64,000 bases of DNA from Pontibacillus litoralis JSM 072002 (GCF_000775615.1 NZ_AVPG01000015.1:1-64000), one strand, 5' to 3'. Positions 25,282-36,034 are shown, counted from the first letter of the stretch. Notes: a model not told the origin generated them from the letters alone. A program made the numbers and translations.

Positions 25282-28158
25282 ATGAGCAAACAGAAAATGA
25301 TTCGTGTTCAAGGGGCTCGTGCTCACAATTTGAAAAACGTTGATATCGATATACCAAAGAATAAGCTTGTTGTTTTGACAGGGTTATCCGGTTCCGGGAA
25401 ATCATCTCTAGCATTTGACACGATATATGCAGAGGGGCAGCGTCGTTATGTTGAATCGTTATCTGCATATGCTCGCCAATTTTTAGGACAAATGGATAAG
25501 CCGGATGTGGATTCCATAGAAGGATTATCTCCTGCCATTTCAATCGATCAAAAGACGACGAGTAAAAACCCACGTTCCACAGTCGGAACAGTGACAGAAA
25601 TCTATGACTATTTACGACTATTATTTGCGAGAATTGGCCGTCCGACATGTCCGAAGCATGGTGTGGAAATTACATCTCAAACCGTACAGCAAATGGTCGA
25701 TCAGCTATTAACTTATCCTGAACGAACAAAAATGCAACTTCTATCTCCGGTTGTTTCTGGACGTAAAGGGCAGCACATTAAAGTGTTAGAGGATTTGCAA
25801 AAGCAAGGTTACGTTCGTTTACGTGTTGATGGAGAAATGCGCGAAATTACAGAGGATATACAACTGGAGAAAAATAAGAAGCATTCTATTGAAGTGGTCA
25901 TTGACCGAATTGCGATTAAAGAAGGGATTGCAGGCAGATTATCTGATTCTGTCGAAACGGCTCTTCGGCTAGGGGAAGGTCAATTAATTGTCGATGTTAT
26001 TGATGGAGAAGAACTACATTTTAACGAAAATCATGCTTGTCCGATTTGTGGTTTTTCAATCGGAGAGTTAGAGCCACGTATGTTTTCTTTTAATAGCCCA
26101 TTTGGAGCATGTGGCCATTGTGACGGATTAGGACAACAGCTTGAGGTTGATCTCGATTTAGTTATACCGAATTGGAACTTATCACTAAATGAACACGCCT
26201 TAGCCCCTTGGGAGCCGAATAGTTCACAATATTATCCACAGTTGCTACAAAGTGTGTGTAATCATTACGGTATTGATATGGATACCCCTGTAAATAAGGT
26301 TCCGAAACACTTACTGGATAAAGTGTTATACGGAAGCGGTGATGAAAAAATTTATTTCCGCTATGAAAATGATTTAGGAAACGTCCGTGAAAATGAAATC
26401 TTCTTTGAAGGTGTTGTGCATAACGTCGCTCGTCGCTATCGAGAGACCTCTTCCGATTTTATTCGCGAACAAATGGAAAAGTACATGTCCCATAAATCTT
26501 GTCCGAAATGTAAAGGCTATCGACTAGATGAGAAGACGTTGTCTGTTCTTATACAAGGCAAACATATTGGTCAAGTAACAGACTTATCTGTTCAGGATGC
26601 AAAACAATTTTTTGATACAGTAGAGCTGACAGAAAAAGAAGCACAAATTGCTCGAATGATATTGAAAGAAATCAGTGATCGTTTATCCTTTCTCATTAAT
26701 GTGGGATTAGATTATTTAACTTTATCTCGCTCAGCAGGTACGTTATCTGGAGGAGAAGCGCAACGAATTCGTTTAGCCACGCAAATCGGATCTGCCTTAA
26801 CGGGAGTGTTATACGTACTAGACGAACCGTCGATCGGTTTGCATCAACGAGATAACGACCGATTAATTGGAACGCTACAACAAATGCGTGATTTGGATAA
26901 TACGTTAATCGTTGTTGAGCATGATGAAGATACAATGCTAGCAGCAGATTATTTAATTGATATCGGTCCTAAAGCTGGTGTTCACGGCGGACAGATTGTA
27001 TCGAGCGGAACGCCTGAAGAAGTAATGGCCGATGATCAATCATTAACAGGACAATATTTATCAGGAAAACAGTTTATTGCAGTGCCATCCCAGCGGCGTC
27101 AACCAGATGGTAGATACATCGATATTATCGGTGGAAAAGAGAACAATTTGAAACAAGTTAATGTATCGATTCCGTTAGGTTTAATGAATGTCGTTACCGG
27201 TGTTTCAGGTTCTGGAAAAAGTACACTCGTAAATGAAGTTCTATACAAATCATTAGCCCAAAAGTTAACAAGAGGTAAAGTGAAACCTGGAGCGCATAAA
27301 GAGATAAAAGGAATCGATCAGCTTGATAAAGTAATTGATATCGACCAATCACCAATAGGCCGAACGCCGAGATCTAACCCAGCCACTTACACAGGGGTTT
27401 TCGATGATGTACGTGATGTTTATGCCCAGACAAATGAAGCAAAAATTCGCGGCTATAAGAAAGGCCGATTTAGCTTTAACGTAAAAGGTGGACGTTGTGA
27501 AGCTTGTCGTGGCGATGGAATTATTAAAATCGAAATGCACTTTTTACCAGATGTATATGTTCCTTGTGAAGTATGTGATGGAAAACGTTATAATCGAGAA
27601 ACACTCGAAGTGAAATATAAAGGAAAGAGCATTGCAGACGTGTTAGAGATGACCATTGAAGATGCGTATGAATTTTTCGAAGCAATTCCGAAAATAAAGC
27701 GAAAACTAGCAACTATTTGTGATGTAGGTTTAGGATACATTAAACTCGGACAGCCAGCTACTACTCTTTCTGGCGGAGAAGCCCAACGTGTGAAATTAGC
27801 AAGTGAATTACACCGCCGCTCAACAGGTCGTTCGATGTACATTTTAGATGAGCCAACAACCGGATTACACGTTGATGATATCGCTCGTTTATTAGTCGTA
27901 CTCCAACGCCTCGTAGAAAACGGAGACACGGTACTCATTATTGAACATAATCTCGATGTAATCAAAACAGCTGATTACCTCATTGACCTAGGACCAGAGG
28001 GCGGTGAGCGAGGTGGCGAAATTGTCGCAACAGGAACACCAGAACAAGTAGCAGAACACCCACAATCCTATACAGGAAAATATTTAGGCCCAGTACTAGA
28101 ACGTGACGAGCAACGAATGCACCAACGATTAAAGGAAAGAGAAAAAGTATCCAAATAA
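25282..28158 (+). CDS. uvrA: Excinuclease ABC subunit A
   Basis: A 958-residue protein with two ABC ATPase modules: Walker [11 protein letters not shown] (about 32-41) and [10 protein letters not shown] (about 640), signatures [18 protein letters not shown] and [18 protein letters not shown], and zinc-finger cysteines (CPICGF...[12 protein letters not shown]...CEVC). It scans DNA for bulky lesions and hands it to UvrB. The start is ambiguous between GTG 25270, GTG 25276 and ATG 25282, all downstream of or overlapping GGAAGGG; ATG is preferred by comparison with family N-termini. Confidence 0.98.
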   Translation: MSKQKMIRVQGARAHNLKNVDIDIPKNKLVVLTGLSGSGKSSLAFDTIYAEGQRRYVESLSAYARQFLGQMDKPDVDSIEGLSPAISIDQKTTSKNPRSTVGTVTEIYDYLRLLFARIGRPTCPKHGVEITSQTVQQMVDQLLTYPERTKMQLLSPVVSGRKGQHIKVLEDLQKQGYVRLRVDGEMREITEDIQLEKNKKHSIEVVIDRIAIKEGIAGRLSDSVETALRLGEGQLIVDVIDGEELHFNENHACPICGFSIGELEPRMFSFNSPFGACGHCDGLGQQLEVDLDLVIPNWNLSLNEHALAPWEPNSSQYYPQLLQSVCNHYGIDMDTPVNKVPKHLLDKVLYGSGDEKIYFRYENDLGNVRENEIFFEGVVHNVARRYRETSSDFIREQMEKYMSHKSCPKCKGYRLDEKTLSVLIQGKHIGQVTDLSVQDAKQFFDTVELTEKEAQIARMILKEISDRLSFLINVGLDYLTLSRSAGTLSGGEAQRIRLATQIGSALTGVLYVLDEPSIGLHQRDNDRLIGTLQQMRDLDNTLIVVEHDEDTMLAADYLIDIGPKAGVHGGQIVSSGTPEEVMADDQSLTGQYLSGKQFIAVPSQRRQPDGRYIDIIGGKENNLKQVNVSIPLGLMNVVTGVSGSGKSTLVNEVLYKSLAQKLTRGKVKPGAHKEIKGIDQLDKVIDIDQSPIGRTPRSNPATYTGVFDDVRDVYAQTNEAKIRGYKKGRFSFNVKGGRCEACRGDGIIKIEMHFLPDVYVPCEVCDGKRYNRETLEVKYKGKSIADVLEMTIEDAYEFFEAIPKIKRKLATICDVGLGYIKLGQPATTLSGGEAQRVKLASELHRRSTGRSMYILDEPTTGLHVDDIARLLVVLQRLVENGDTVLIIEHNLDVIKTADYLIDLGPEGGERGGEIVATGTPEQVAEHPQSYTGKYLGPVLERDEQRMHQRLKEREKVSK

Positions 28159-28168
28159 ACTATAAATG

Positions 28169-28204
28169 AGCGCCCTTTTTCACTGAGAGAAGAGGGCGCT
28201 TATT
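28169..28204 (+). terminator. Rho-independent terminator of uvrBA
   Basis: AGCGCCCTTTT / AAGAGGGCGCT, 11-bp stem, followed by an AT-rich tail. Confidence 0.8.
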
Positions 28205-28296
28205 ATATTTTGTGTAGGTGACAGTGAGCGAGATTCGAATAAAAGGTAGCGGAGTCACATAATTGCCCCAATCCTCAACTGCATAATGTGGATGCT

Positions 28297-28326
28297 TTGA
28301 CGTTTTGGTGTGAAATTAGGTAAAGT
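28297..28326 (+). promoter_or_regulatory. Promoter of yojF-bshB2
   Basis: TTGACG (28297-28302), 18 bases, TAAAGT (28321-28326), 37 bp before the yojF start. Confidence 0.6.
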
Positions 28327-28362
28327 ATATGAAGATACTAGTAAGAGAGAGGAGTCACCTTG

Positions 28363-28710
28363 ATGGAACTTATTCAGAAAGAGGAAGTCCAAAAGGTTTT
28401 AGAGCGTTTTTTGAATAAAGATGTTTATGTTCATTTGGAAACAACGAATGGAGCGTATGCTAGTCATTTTAATTCGCAAGCCTCCAATGTTGGAGCTTTT
28501 ATTCGTAATGTTCAAATTCGTTATAAGCAAGTAAAAATTATAGGATCAACTAGTTTTCGGGTTGGATTGAAAATGGATGCTGGTTGGATGTATGCAGAAG
28601 GTTTGACGCATTGGGAGTTAGATGAACACCATCGATTATTATTGGCTGGGCATGATGCGGAAGGACGATTAATGGTTGCCTGTGAAATTAGTGAGACGCC
28701 GTTTAAATAG
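28363..28710 (+). CDS. yojF: YojF-family protein (DUF1806)
   Basis: A 115-residue soluble protein that aligns by eye over its full length with B. subtilis YojF: VLERFLNKDVYVHLETTNGAY, FIRNVQIRY, FRVGLKMDAGWMYAEGLTHW and a C-terminal ISETPFK. YojF is always coupled to the BshB2 gene that follows 20 bp downstream, but its own activity is not established. ATG 28363 has GAGAGGAG 9 bases upstream; a TTG one codon earlier is also possible. Confidence 0.88.
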   Translation: MELIQKEEVQKVLERFLNKDVYVHLETTNGAYASHFNSQASNVGAFIRNVQIRYKQVKIIGSTSFRVGLKMDAGWMYAEGLTHWELDEHHRLLLAGHDAEGRLMVACEISETPFK

Positions 28711-28730
28711 GGACAGAAGGAGTGAGAGTG

Positions 28731-29399
28731 ATGGAACAACATCAGCACGTTGTCATAATATTACCTCATCCAGATGATGAATCATTCGGATGTTCTGGTA
28801 CTACATTGAAATTCAGAGAGCAAGGTATTCCTGTCACGTATTTATGCGGGACGCTTGGAGAGATGGGGCGTAATATGGGAAGTCCCCCGTTTGCTACTAG
28901 AGAATCGTTGCCGGAAATTAGAAAACAAGAGTTGCTCGCTGCATGTAAAGTGTTAGATATGGATGTCCAAATGTTAGGATATCGGGACAAAACGTTAGAA
29001 TTTGAAGATACACAACAGGTTGCTACGCATCTAAAATCTATACTAGATGAGCTCCGGCCAAGTCTTGTTATTACATTTTATCCAGGATATGCCGTACATC
29101 CGGATCATGATGCAATGGGGGCAGCGGCTATTGAAGCAGTACGCATGTATCCAGCTGAACAACGTCCGGAATTGTGGGCGAAAGCGATTACTCACGACCG
29201 CCGTGACGTGTTAGGAGAGCCGGACATTATGTATGATGTGGAGGCGTATTTTGAGAAGAAAATGAAAGCTATAGAAGCCCATCGTTCTCAAGCAGAAGGA
29301 ATGTTGAGTCAATTCCGTGAGAGTCCCCAGTTAAAACAATTAAATCAAGAAGCACAAAAACATTTGCGTTATGAAGAGTTTTACAAATGGACGTTTTAA
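28731..29399 (+). CDS. bshB2: Bacillithiol biosynthesis deacetylase BshB2
   Basis: A 222-residue PIG-L/LmbE-family zinc deacetylase. The metal site is visible as PHPDDESFGCSGT (about 13-25) and the late histidines in YPGYAVHPDHDAMG (about 118-131). BshB2 removes acetyl from GlcNAc-malate during bacillithiol synthesis and/or hydrolyses bacillithiol conjugates. ATG 28731 is chosen for the AAGGAG 8 bases upstream. Pairing with yojF is as in B. subtilis yojFG, although there the pair is elsewhere on the chromosome. Confidence 0.92.
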   Translation: MEQHQHVVIILPHPDDESFGCSGTTLKFREQGIPVTYLCGTLGEMGRNMGSPPFATRESLPEIRKQELLAACKVLDMDVQMLGYRDKTLEFEDTQQVATHLKSILDELRPSLVITFYPGYAVHPDHDAMGAAAIEAVRMYPAEQRPELWAKAITHDRRDVLGEPDIMYDVEAYFEKKMKAIEAHRSQAEGMLSQFRESPQLKQLNQEAQKHLRYEEFYKWTF

Positions 29400-29402
29400 T
29401 GC

Positions 29403-29442
29403 AAAGAGCTATTCCAATTAAGAGCTTTGGAATAGCTTTTTT
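29403..29442 (+). terminator. Rho-independent terminator of bshB2
   Basis: AGCTATTCCAA / TTGGAATAGCT, 11-bp perfect stem, followed by six T. Confidence 0.9.
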
Positions 29443-29529
29443 ACTACACAACAGTTATTAAAAATGAATAGATTATTTATGAATAGGGAATAGGAACACT
29501 TGTAGAATCGTTATAAGGAAGGTGGGCAT

Positions 29530-30609
29530 ATGACAGAGGAACGAAAGCGAATTTTACAAATGATAGAAGATGGGGTTATTACAGCTAGTGAAGCAGAAGA
29601 ATTGTTAGAAGCGCTAGAGCATGCTGAAGAAGTGAAACATCAATCTCTTTCGACTAAAGTGGACTGGAATGCGGAACAATATGCGAAGGGGAACAGCGCT
29701 CGTTCATCGAAGAATTACTTTAAGCAATTGTTAGGGGATACGATAAAGAAGATAAAGAATGTTGATTTAGATTTCAATTTCGGTCCCCATTATGATGTAT
29801 CACACATTTTTCAACATCAGGGAGTTACGTTTTCACAAATTGAAATAGAGGTCGCGAATGGCTCTGTTCGTGTTATTCCTTGGGATGAAGAGGACGTGCG
29901 AATGGAATGTGAAGTGAAGGTATATCAAGTAAATGATCAAACAGAAGCAAGAGAACATTTTATGCAATGTAAAGAATATGATGTGGGCGATCATACATTG
30001 CGCTTTCAATTAGATTCTAAAAAGATGAAAGCTGACTTGACGTTATATATCCCGAAACGTTTATATAAAACCATATCGGTGAAACTGTTTAATGGAGTTA
30101 TTGATGCAGAACAAATGGACGTAAAGCAGTTTCAAGCAAAAACGACGAATGGTAAAATAAGTTTGCATGACATAAGAGGAAATGAATTAGAAGTTGAATC
30201 ATCTAATAGTGCGATGGCATTAACCGATATACATGTAAGTGAGGTAAAGGCAGAGACGTTAAACGGCAAAATAAATATAGAAGGTTCCATAGAGAACGTC
30301 CAGGCAAAATGTGTGAACGGCAATATTCATTGTACATGGAAACAAGGAACAGAAGCTCATCGTGCCGTACTGAAAACGACAACTGGAAATATAAACGTAC
30401 ATTTGCCAACCGTACAGAGCGTAAGTGGGACTATTCAAACAAATGTAGGCCGTTTGAAATGCTACATTCCTACGTTAGAAGTGCAAGAGGAAGTAAATGA
30501 AATACTGAAGAAAGAAATGCGTTTCTGTGCAGGTGAAGGGGATGCTTTACACATAAATGGAGAAACGACAACAGGCGATATTTGCATCTACTCAAATGAT
30601 AAGAAGTAA
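29530..30609 (+). CDS. yvlB: YvlB/LiaX-like DUF4097 protein
   Basis: A 359-residue protein: N-terminal SHOCT-like helical hairpin (about 3-32, ERKRILQMIEDGVITASEAEELLEAL) and a long beta-rich DUF4097 domain of repeated NG-containing strands (VRVIPWDEEDVRMEC, TTNGKISLHDIRG, TLNGKINIEG, TTTGNINVHLP). YvlB and enterococcal LiaX are linked to cell-envelope stress and antimicrobial-peptide response. No signal peptide is seen. It is followed after 12 bp by yvlD. The yvlA and yvlC genes of B. subtilis are missing here. Confidence 0.88.
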   Translation: MTEERKRILQMIEDGVITASEAEELLEALEHAEEVKHQSLSTKVDWNAEQYAKGNSARSSKNYFKQLLGDTIKKIKNVDLDFNFGPHYDVSHIFQHQGVTFSQIEIEVANGSVRVIPWDEEDVRMECEVKVYQVNDQTEAREHFMQCKEYDVGDHTLRFQLDSKKMKADLTLYIPKRLYKTISVKLFNGVIDAEQMDVKQFQAKTTNGKISLHDIRGNELEVESSNSAMALTDIHVSEVKAETLNGKINIEGSIENVQAKCVNGNIHCTWKQGTEAHRAVLKTTTGNINVHLPTVQSVSGTIQTNVGRLKCYIPTLEVQEEVNEILKKEMRFCAGEGDALHINGETTTGDICIYSNDKK

Positions 30610-30621
30610 AGGAGGATTCGT

Positions 30622-30975
30622 ATGTTAAAGAACTGGCTATTACACATTATCGTGACGACAGTGGTACTCATAGCAGTCGATCAATTATTCGCATCATTTT
30701 ACCTTGAAAGTGTCGCTACCGCTGTATTAGCAAGCTTTCTGTTATCCATTTTAAATGTATTTGTTAAACCAGTGCTTATTATTTTTACATTGCCGATTAC
30801 GGTACTTTCGCTAGGTTTATTTTTGTTTATTATAAATGCGATCACATTAATGATTGCGCAAGCTATAATGGGAAGCAGTTTTGAAATTTCTAGCTTTGGA
30901 ATGGCAATCGTATGTTCCTTTTTCATTTCCTTGCTTTCTCTAGCTCTTAACAAGCTTGTTGATGATATTAAGTAA
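30622..30975 (+). CDS. yvlD: YvlD, phage-holin-4-family membrane protein
   Basis: A 117-residue protein of four hydrophobic helices with short turns (LLHIIVTTVVLIAVDQLF; AVLASFLLSILNVFVKPVL; LPITVLSLGLFLFIINAITL; MAIVCSFFISLLSLALN), the pattern of the YvlD family. In B. subtilis the yvl operon is induced by envelope stress (sigma-W). AAAGGAGG precedes the ATG. It forms a two-gene operon with yvlB, closed by a terminator that starts at its stop codon. Confidence 0.88.
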   Translation: MLKNWLLHIIVTTVVLIAVDQLFASFYLESVATAVLASFLLSILNVFVKPVLIIFTLPITVLSLGLFLFIINAITLMIAQAIMGSSFEISSFGMAIVCSFFISLLSLALNKLVDDIK

Positions 30976-31003
30976 TCCACTGTGCGATGTGGATTATTTT
31001 TTT
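30973..31003 (+). terminator. Rho-independent terminator of yvlBD
   Basis: TAATCCAC / GTGGATTA stem with 8-base loop then a T-run. The stop codon of yvlD forms the base of the stem. Confidence 0.88.
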
Positions 31004-31035
31004 CTTGCAGTATTTCCGCAGACAAATGTAAAAAA

Positions 31036-31044
31036 TGCTACAAT
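31036..31044 (+). promoter_or_regulatory. Extended -10 of the hprK operon
   Basis: TGCTACAAT (TGn plus TACAAT) 69 bp before hprK; no clear -35. Confidence 0.5.
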
Positions 31045-31112
31045 AGATGTTGTTTATATAACGTAAGTAAGATAAGTGAAAGCTGGTAAAAAAATCAGGG
31101 GGCCTTATACAT

Positions 31113-32072
31113 ATGACAAAAGTTCGTACGCAGGATCTTTTAGACCGTTTTACCTTAGAAATAGTAGCGGGACATGATGGTGTTCATCGTGAAATATTTA
31201 CAAGTGATATAGCACGTCCTGGTATGGAAATGGCGGGCTATTTTAAATATTATCCTTCTGAGCGTCTGCAATTGCTCGGGAAAACAGAATTATCCTTCTT
31301 TCTGGAGTTATCGCATGAACAGAAAAAAGATCGGGCCATGCAACTTTGTACAGATGTGACGCCGGGTATCGTTATTACACGAGGGATGGACGTACCAGAA
31401 GAATTTGTTGAGGCGGCAAATGAAGCAGGTGTGCCAATTATGCGCTCACCGTATAAAACGACACGTGTTATTAGTCGCTTAACCAATTACTTAGAAACGA
31501 AATTCGCACCATTTACTGCTGTTCACGGCGTTTTGGTTGATATATATGGTGTAGGTGTATTAATTACTGGTCAAAGTGGTGTCGGAAAAAGTGAGACCGC
31601 TTTAGAACTTGTGAAAAGAGGACATCGCCTCGTTGCTGATGATAGTGTGGAAATTCGCCAAGAGGATTTCGATACGTTAATTGGTAACTCCCCGCCGCTA
31701 ATTGAACATCTATTAGAAATTAGAGGTCTTGGCATTATTAATGTAATGACGTTATTTGGCGCTGGAGCAGTTCGTAGCCATAAACGGATAACGATGATCA
31801 TTAACTTAGAGCTTTGGGATCAAAATAAGCAATACGATCGGTTAGGGTTAGAGGAAGAAACGATGAGAATAATGGATGTAGAAGTTCCGAAGTCTACCAT
31901 ACCTGTTCGTCCAGGGCGAAACCTTGCTGTTATTATTGAGGTAGCAGCGATGAATTTCCGTTTGAAGCGGATGGGAATCAATGCGGCGGAGGAATTTTCG
32001 GAGCGATTAACGAACATGATTGGAGAAAATCAAGAAGGTGTAAACAAAGGAGGTTTTTATAGTGACATGTAG
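31113..32072 (+). CDS. hprK: HPr kinase/phosphorylase
   Basis: A 319-residue bifunctional enzyme: N-terminal domain (about 1-130) and C-terminal kinase domain with P-loop [15 protein letters not shown] (about 151-165), the capping VADDSVEI and the HPrK signature [20 protein letters not shown] (about 204-223). It phosphorylates Ser46 of HPr and Crh at high fructose-1,6-bisphosphate and reverses this at high phosphate, setting carbon catabolite repression. Its substrate Crh is encoded at 48.4 kb in this window. Start follows AGGGGG. The end overlaps lgt by 11 bp. Confidence 0.97.
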   Translation: MTKVRTQDLLDRFTLEIVAGHDGVHREIFTSDIARPGMEMAGYFKYYPSERLQLLGKTELSFFLELSHEQKKDRAMQLCTDVTPGIVITRGMDVPEEFVEAANEAGVPIMRSPYKTTRVISRLTNYLETKFAPFTAVHGVLVDIYGVGVLITGQSGVGKSETALELVKRGHRLVADDSVEIRQEDFDTLIGNSPPLIEHLLEIRGLGIINVMTLFGAGAVRSHKRITMIINLELWDQNKQYDRLGLEEETMRIMDVEVPKSTIPVRPGRNLAVIIEVAAMNFRLKRMGINAAEEFSERLTNMIGENQEGVNKGGFYSDM

Positions 32073-32895
32073 TACGGAGGCGCTTGATCGTGTGTTCCTA
32101 CAGCTCGGTCCCATATCGATTTATTGGTATGGTGTCATCATTGCAGTCGGGGCCTATTTAGGATTAATACTTGCAATGCGTGAGTCAGAACGTCTTGGCA
32201 TGAAAAAAGATATCTTTATTGATTTAGTTGTCTTCGCTATTCCAATTGCTATTTTAAGTGCCAGACTTTACTACGTGGCATTTGAATGGGAGCGTTATGC
32301 TGGTGGCTCATTGATTGATATCTTCGCAATTTGGGAAGGTGGAATTGCGATTCACGGTGCCATTATTGGTGCTGTACTAACTGCTCTTGTCTTTGCGCGT
32401 GTTCGTAACGTCCCATTTTGGAAATTAGCGGATATTGCCGCACCTAGTTTGCTATTAGGCCAGGCAATCGGGCGCTGGGGAAACTTTATGAACCAAGAGG
32501 CGCACGGTGGACCGGTATCGGAGGAATTTTACAATAATTTTATGCAATATTTACCTGACTTCATCACGAATCAAATGTGTATTAGTGGTGTGATGTATCA
32601 TCCGACCTTTTTATATGAATCGGTTTGGAATGTGCTTGGATTCATCTTCCTCATTCTACTGAGAAAATATTATCCGCGACGTGGGGAAATATTCTTAAGC
32701 TATGTAATCTGGTACTCTTTTGGTCGTTACTTTATAGAAGGCTTGCGTACCGACAGTTTATATATTGTTGGAGAGCTGAGAACGGCACAAGTTATTTCCG
32801 TCATCTTAATTGTATGGGCGGTTAGCTTAATTATTTATCGTCGTTACTTTAACAAAGCGGATACGTATTACAACGGTAAAAAAGTAGAAAAATAA
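32062..32895 (+). CDS. lgt: Prolipoprotein diacylglyceryl transferase
   Basis: A 277-residue integral membrane enzyme with seven predicted helices. The Lgt signature [14 protein letters not shown] (about 138-151) and the HG motif AIHGAIIGA (about 95) are intact. It transfers diacylglycerol to the lipobox cysteine, the first step in lipoprotein maturation; clients in this window include cccB and the siderophore-binding protein. The start is GTG 32062, 8 bases after AAAGGAGG and within the end of hprK. The hprK-lgt-yvoD-ppaX order is that of B. subtilis. Confidence 0.96.
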   Translation: MTCSTEALDRVFLQLGPISIYWYGVIIAVGAYLGLILAMRESERLGMKKDIFIDLVVFAIPIAILSARLYYVAFEWERYAGGSLIDIFAIWEGGIAIHGAIIGAVLTALVFARVRNVPFWKLADIAAPSLLLGQAIGRWGNFMNQEAHGGPVSEEFYNNFMQYLPDFITNQMCISGVMYHPTFLYESVWNVLGFIFLILLRKYYPRRGEIFLSYVIWYSFGRYFIEGLRTDSLYIVGELRTAQVISVILIVWAVSLIIYRRYFNKADTYYNGKKVEK

Positions 32896-32910
32896 AAGGA
32901 GGGGTTTATT

Positions 32911-33867
32911 TTGCTTGGTGTATTAAATAGAGGTTTTAAACAAGGCTTACATTTAACGTGGACACTTGGTAAAGTAATCTTTCCTATTACATTTATTGTT
33001 ACTATTTTGCAAGCTACGCCAGTGCTAGGTTGGGTGACGAATATTGTAGAACCTATGATGAAGTGGCTTGGCTTGTCAGGAGAGGCCGCCATTCCACTCG
33101 TTTTAGGGAACTTTCTTAACTTATATGCAGGCATTGCCGCTATTGTTTCCTTTGACTTTACGGTTAAAGAAGTTTTTATAATGGCAATTATGCTTTCGTT
33201 TTCTCACAATTTATTAATTGAATCTACCGTTGCTGCTAAAGTTGGTGTAAAGTGGTGGTTTGTTGTTGGCATTCGCATATGTTTAGCGTTTTTCTCCGCT
33301 TTATTAATCAACTTTTTTTGGCAAGGTGGTTCGGAGATGGCACAATACGGTATGATTGCACAAACAGATATTCCTGAAGGCTGGCTGATGATTAGTCTTA
33401 ACGGTCTGCAAACAGCATTGATCGCCATTGTGCAATTAGCCTGTATCGTCATTCCTTTAATGATTGTGATGCAATGGTTAAAGGAGAATAATTGGATTGC
33501 CCGTTTTTCTCATTGGTTCGCTCCGTTTACTCGCTTTCTTGGTGTTGACCGGAATGCATCAACGACATTAATCGCAGGACTCACGATTGGCTTAGCATAC
33601 GGTGCGGGACTCATGATCCAAGCAGTAGAAGAAGATGGGGTATCAAAAAAAGATATGTACCTTTCCCTGCTATTTTTAGTGTCTTGCCACGCAGTAGTAG
33701 AGGATACATTAATTTTTATCCCGCTAGGTATCCCAGTCTGGCCATTGCTCGTTATTCGTCTTGCTACGGCAATACTGTTAACAGCAGTGGTAGGATTTAT
33801 TTGGAATAGAATAAATATGAACAAAAGAAAGGACAACGTATATGACCATTCGCACTCTTCTATTTGA
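32911..33867 (+). CDS. yvoD: YvoD-like Gate-domain membrane transporter
   Basis: A 318-residue polytopic membrane protein with two halves resembling the nucleoside-recognition (Gate) domain of SpmA/FeoB-like proteins: [20 protein letters not shown] and [20 protein letters not shown]. The substrate is unknown. Translation starts at TTG 32911 with AAAGGAGG 7-8 bases upstream. It overlaps ppaX by 26 bp, suggesting coupling, and sits in the hprK operon as in B. subtilis. Confidence 0.85.
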   Translation: MLGVLNRGFKQGLHLTWTLGKVIFPITFIVTILQATPVLGWVTNIVEPMMKWLGLSGEAAIPLVLGNFLNLYAGIAAIVSFDFTVKEVFIMAIMLSFSHNLLIESTVAAKVGVKWWFVVGIRICLAFFSALLINFFWQGGSEMAQYGMIAQTDIPEGWLMISLNGLQTALIAIVQLACIVIPLMIVMQWLKENNWIARFSHWFAPFTRFLGVDRNASTTLIAGLTIGLAYGAGLMIQAVEEDGVSKKDMYLSLLFLVSCHAVVEDTLIFIPLGIPVWPLLVIRLATAILLTAVVGFIWNRINMNKRKDNVYDHSHSSI

Positions 33868-34483
33868 TTTAGACGGTACACTTATAAATACAAACGAACT
33901 AATTATTGCTTCGTTTCTTCATACAACAGAGAAGTATGCACCTAATCAATACACACGGGAGGATGTGATCGATTTTATCGGGCCTCCTCTAGAAGAAAGT
34001 TTAAGCTCTATTAGCGACAAAGTGGATGTAGAAGAAATGATGAATACGTATCGCGCGCATAACCATGAGCATCACGATGATTTAGTCGTCGCTTACGATG
34101 GAGTAGTGGAAACGTTATCGAAGTTAAGGGAAGCAGGATTTAAATTAGGTATCGTTACAACAAAACTTCGTCAAACGGTGACTATGGGGGTAAAGCTAAC
34201 AGAAATTGAGCCATATTTTGATACGATTGTGACGCTGGATGATGTTACAAATGCAAAGCCGCATCCAGAACCAGTAGTCCGTGCGATGAAGGAGCTTGGG
34301 GCAACACCAGAAGAAACGATTATGATTGGTGATAACACGCACGATATTGAAGCAGGTCAAAATGCTGGGACGAAAACAGCCGGCGTTGCATGGACGATTA
34401 AAGGTCGCCAAGTACTAGAAGATTTACAACCAGATTACATGCTTGAACATATGAGTGATTTAACAAAGCTTGTAATGGAGTGA
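33842..34483 (+). CDS. ppaX: Pyrophosphatase PpaX (HAD family)
   Basis: A 213-residue HAD hydrolase with motif [15 protein letters not shown] (about 7-20), motif II TTK (about 108), lysine in NAKPHPEPV (about 139) and motif [15 protein letters not shown] (about 160-172). PpaX hydrolyses the pyrophosphate produced when HPrK/P dephosphorylates P-Ser-HPr, which fits its place in the hprK operon. Length equals that of the B. subtilis protein within a few residues. RBS AAAGGA lies inside yvoD. Confidence 0.94.
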   Translation: MTIRTLLFDLDGTLINTNELIIASFLHTTEKYAPNQYTREDVIDFIGPPLEESLSSISDKVDVEEMMNTYRAHNHEHHDDLVVAYDGVVETLSKLREAGFKLGIVTTKLRQTVTMGVKLTEIEPYFDTIVTLDDVTNAKPHPEPVVRAMKELGATPEETIMIGDNTHDIEAGQNAGTKTAGVAWTIKGRQVLEDLQPDYMLEHMSDLTKLVME

Positions 34484-34487
34484 TGGA

Positions 34488-35021
34488 ATGAGAAAGACCG
34501 AGCGTTATCATGTCCAAGATAAGAATTCCCTGTGGCATATTTATAAGACAGTGCCTTTTTGGAAAGTCGCTAAAAATTTCATCGTGATTCAAGCCGCTCG
34601 TTACACACCGTTTATCCCGATGAAGAATTGGCTCTATCGCACGTTTTTACATATGAAGGTCGGCAACCATACCGCCTTTGCGCTCATGGTCATGCCGGAT
34701 ATCATGTTTCCAGAAAAAATTACTGTCGGCACAAATAGTGTGATTGGCTATAACACAACGATATTAGCACATGAATATTTAATTAAAGAGTATCGTCTCG
34801 GCCAAGTTACGATTGGCGATCAAGTTATGATTGGCGCCAATTCAACGATTTTACCAGGCGTAACTATTGGTGATGGCGCCATTATTTCAGCGGGCACCCT
34901 TGTTCATAAAGACGTCCCACCAGGCTGTTTCGTCGGTGGTAATCCGATGAAAGTGATTTATACACAAGAAGAGATGCAAAAGCGTCAACAAGAAGACCAC
35001 TTTTTTCAGAACAGCATATGA
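34488..35021 (+). CDS. yvoF: YvoF-like hexapeptide acetyltransferase
   Basis: A 177-residue protein with a left-handed beta-helix: KITVGTNSVIGYNTTILAHE, VTIGDQVMIGANSTILPGVT and IGDGAIISAGTLVHKDVPPG, ending in the NPMKV motif of sugar/maltose O-acetyltransferases. The acceptor is unknown. It begins 4 bp after ppaX and closes the hprK-lgt-yvoD-ppaX operon, as yvoF does in B. subtilis. A terminator overlaps its stop codon. Confidence 0.88.
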   Translation: MRKTERYHVQDKNSLWHIYKTVPFWKVAKNFIVIQAARYTPFIPMKNWLYRTFLHMKVGNHTAFALMVMPDIMFPEKITVGTNSVIGYNTTILAHEYLIKEYRLGQVTIGDQVMIGANSTILPGVTIGDGAIISAGTLVHKDVPPGCFVGGNPMKVIYTQEEMQKRQQEDHFFQNSI

Positions 35022-35039
35022 GGGATGCTGTTCTTTTTT
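35008..35039 (+). terminator. Rho-independent terminator of the hprK operon
   Basis: AGAACAGCAT / ATGCTGTTCT, perfect 10-bp stem with the yvoF stop codon in the loop, then six T. Confidence 0.92.
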
Positions 35040-35102
35040 CTTGAAACAAATCAGCGGTTTTATTCGTAATGATTGATATAAACAAGTTTAGGTGGTGGGA
35101 TG

Positions 35103-35918
35103 ATGGAGAATATGGAACTCGTTCTGAAAAAAGAGGGGAAAAGACAGCTGAACACAGGTATCGTATTCCTTGCTTTGACATCAATTATTGCTGTTATCTT
35201 TCCGCTAATGGATATGTATGGTTTCGTATTGCTTGTAATTCCTTTATTAATATACGGCGTGGCACTAACAAAAAGTGGTCTACGTGACTGGCGATTCGCC
35301 CATCTAGCTTCCGTGACAAAGCAAGTAAAACTGGATAGGGAAGGAAATTGGCCAAGAAGGATGTATCTAGGCATGTCTATGTCTGTCCGAGAAAGTGTAC
35401 GCCTGTATGATATGAATGGTTTCATTTATGCGTTTATGGAAGATGATAGTAAGAAGTGGTGGCGTGTATGCAATGTTATGTTCCTTTCTTTTTCAATACC
35501 GTTACTGGCACCGAGTAAAAGTGGCTATTACGATGCAGCAGGAAACCGCTTGTTTGATTTCATTCATAAAGGTGGATTTCAACCAACATTATTTATTCGT
35601 AATAGCAATGGGGATTATGTTAGTTATGCGAAACAATGTGGAAAAGAGTCGAAGCAAACGCAATTTTGTTTGTGTGAAGAAGATACAATAAAATGGAAAG
35701 CAGAACTAGATGCTACATTGCCTAAATGGATTATATATGATGCACAAGGTCAGCAAGTGTTGACATTGATTGAAGGTGGTATTCCAATGGAAGCGGCAGA
35801 TCGATTTGGTTCGATGCCTGGATTCATTGTAGAGCGCACGGTAGATGAGAATCAAATGAATGAACAATTGCAACTGTTTTTATTTGCATTCCTCCGATTG
35901 CGAAATTCGTATAGATAA
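35103..35918 (+). CDS. Unknown two-TM protein between yvoF and hisZ
   Basis: A 271-residue protein not recognised with confidence. Residues about 18-57 hold two adjacent hydrophobic segments (TGIVFLALTSIIAVIFPL, GFVLLVIPLLIYGVAL). The rest is soluble, with repeated strand-like motifs RLYDMNGFIYAFMED, YYDAAGNRLFDFIHKGG and LFIRNSNGDYVSYAKQ; this rhythm faintly recalls tubby/scramblase (LURP-one-like) barrels, but only as a guess. ATG 35103 has AGGTGG 7 bases upstream; ATG 35100 and 35112 are alternatives. It has its own flanking terminators, so it is probably monocistronic. Confidence 0.75.
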   Translation: MENMELVLKKEGKRQLNTGIVFLALTSIIAVIFPLMDMYGFVLLVIPLLIYGVALTKSGLRDWRFAHLASVTKQVKLDREGNWPRRMYLGMSMSVRESVRLYDMNGFIYAFMEDDSKKWWRVCNVMFLSFSIPLLAPSKSGYYDAAGNRLFDFIHKGGFQPTLFIRNSNGDYVSYAKQCGKESKQTQFCLCEEDTIKWKAELDATLPKWIIYDAQGQQVLTLIEGGIPMEAADRFGSMPGFIVERTVDENQMNEQLQLFLFAFLRLRNSYR

Positions 35919-35982
35919 ATGGGGGTTTGGTTAGGTAGATTATTTTCACTTATTTGATACATAAAAAACAATCAATGCTCGT

Positions 35983-36033
35983 AAAAATAGATGATTTTCC
36001 GGTTCAATTAAACGGAGGAATCATCTATTTTTT
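35983..36033 (+). terminator. Terminator upstream of the his operon
   Basis: AAAAATAGATGATTTTCCG pairs imperfectly with CGGAGGAATCATCTATTTTTT around an 11-base loop. It closes the unknown gene's transcript. Confidence 0.8.
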
Positions 36034-36034
36034 G

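Noticed and set aside
27588-27965. 125-codon minus-strand ORF inside uvrA
   Set aside because: Shadow of the conserved ATPase domain of uvrA.
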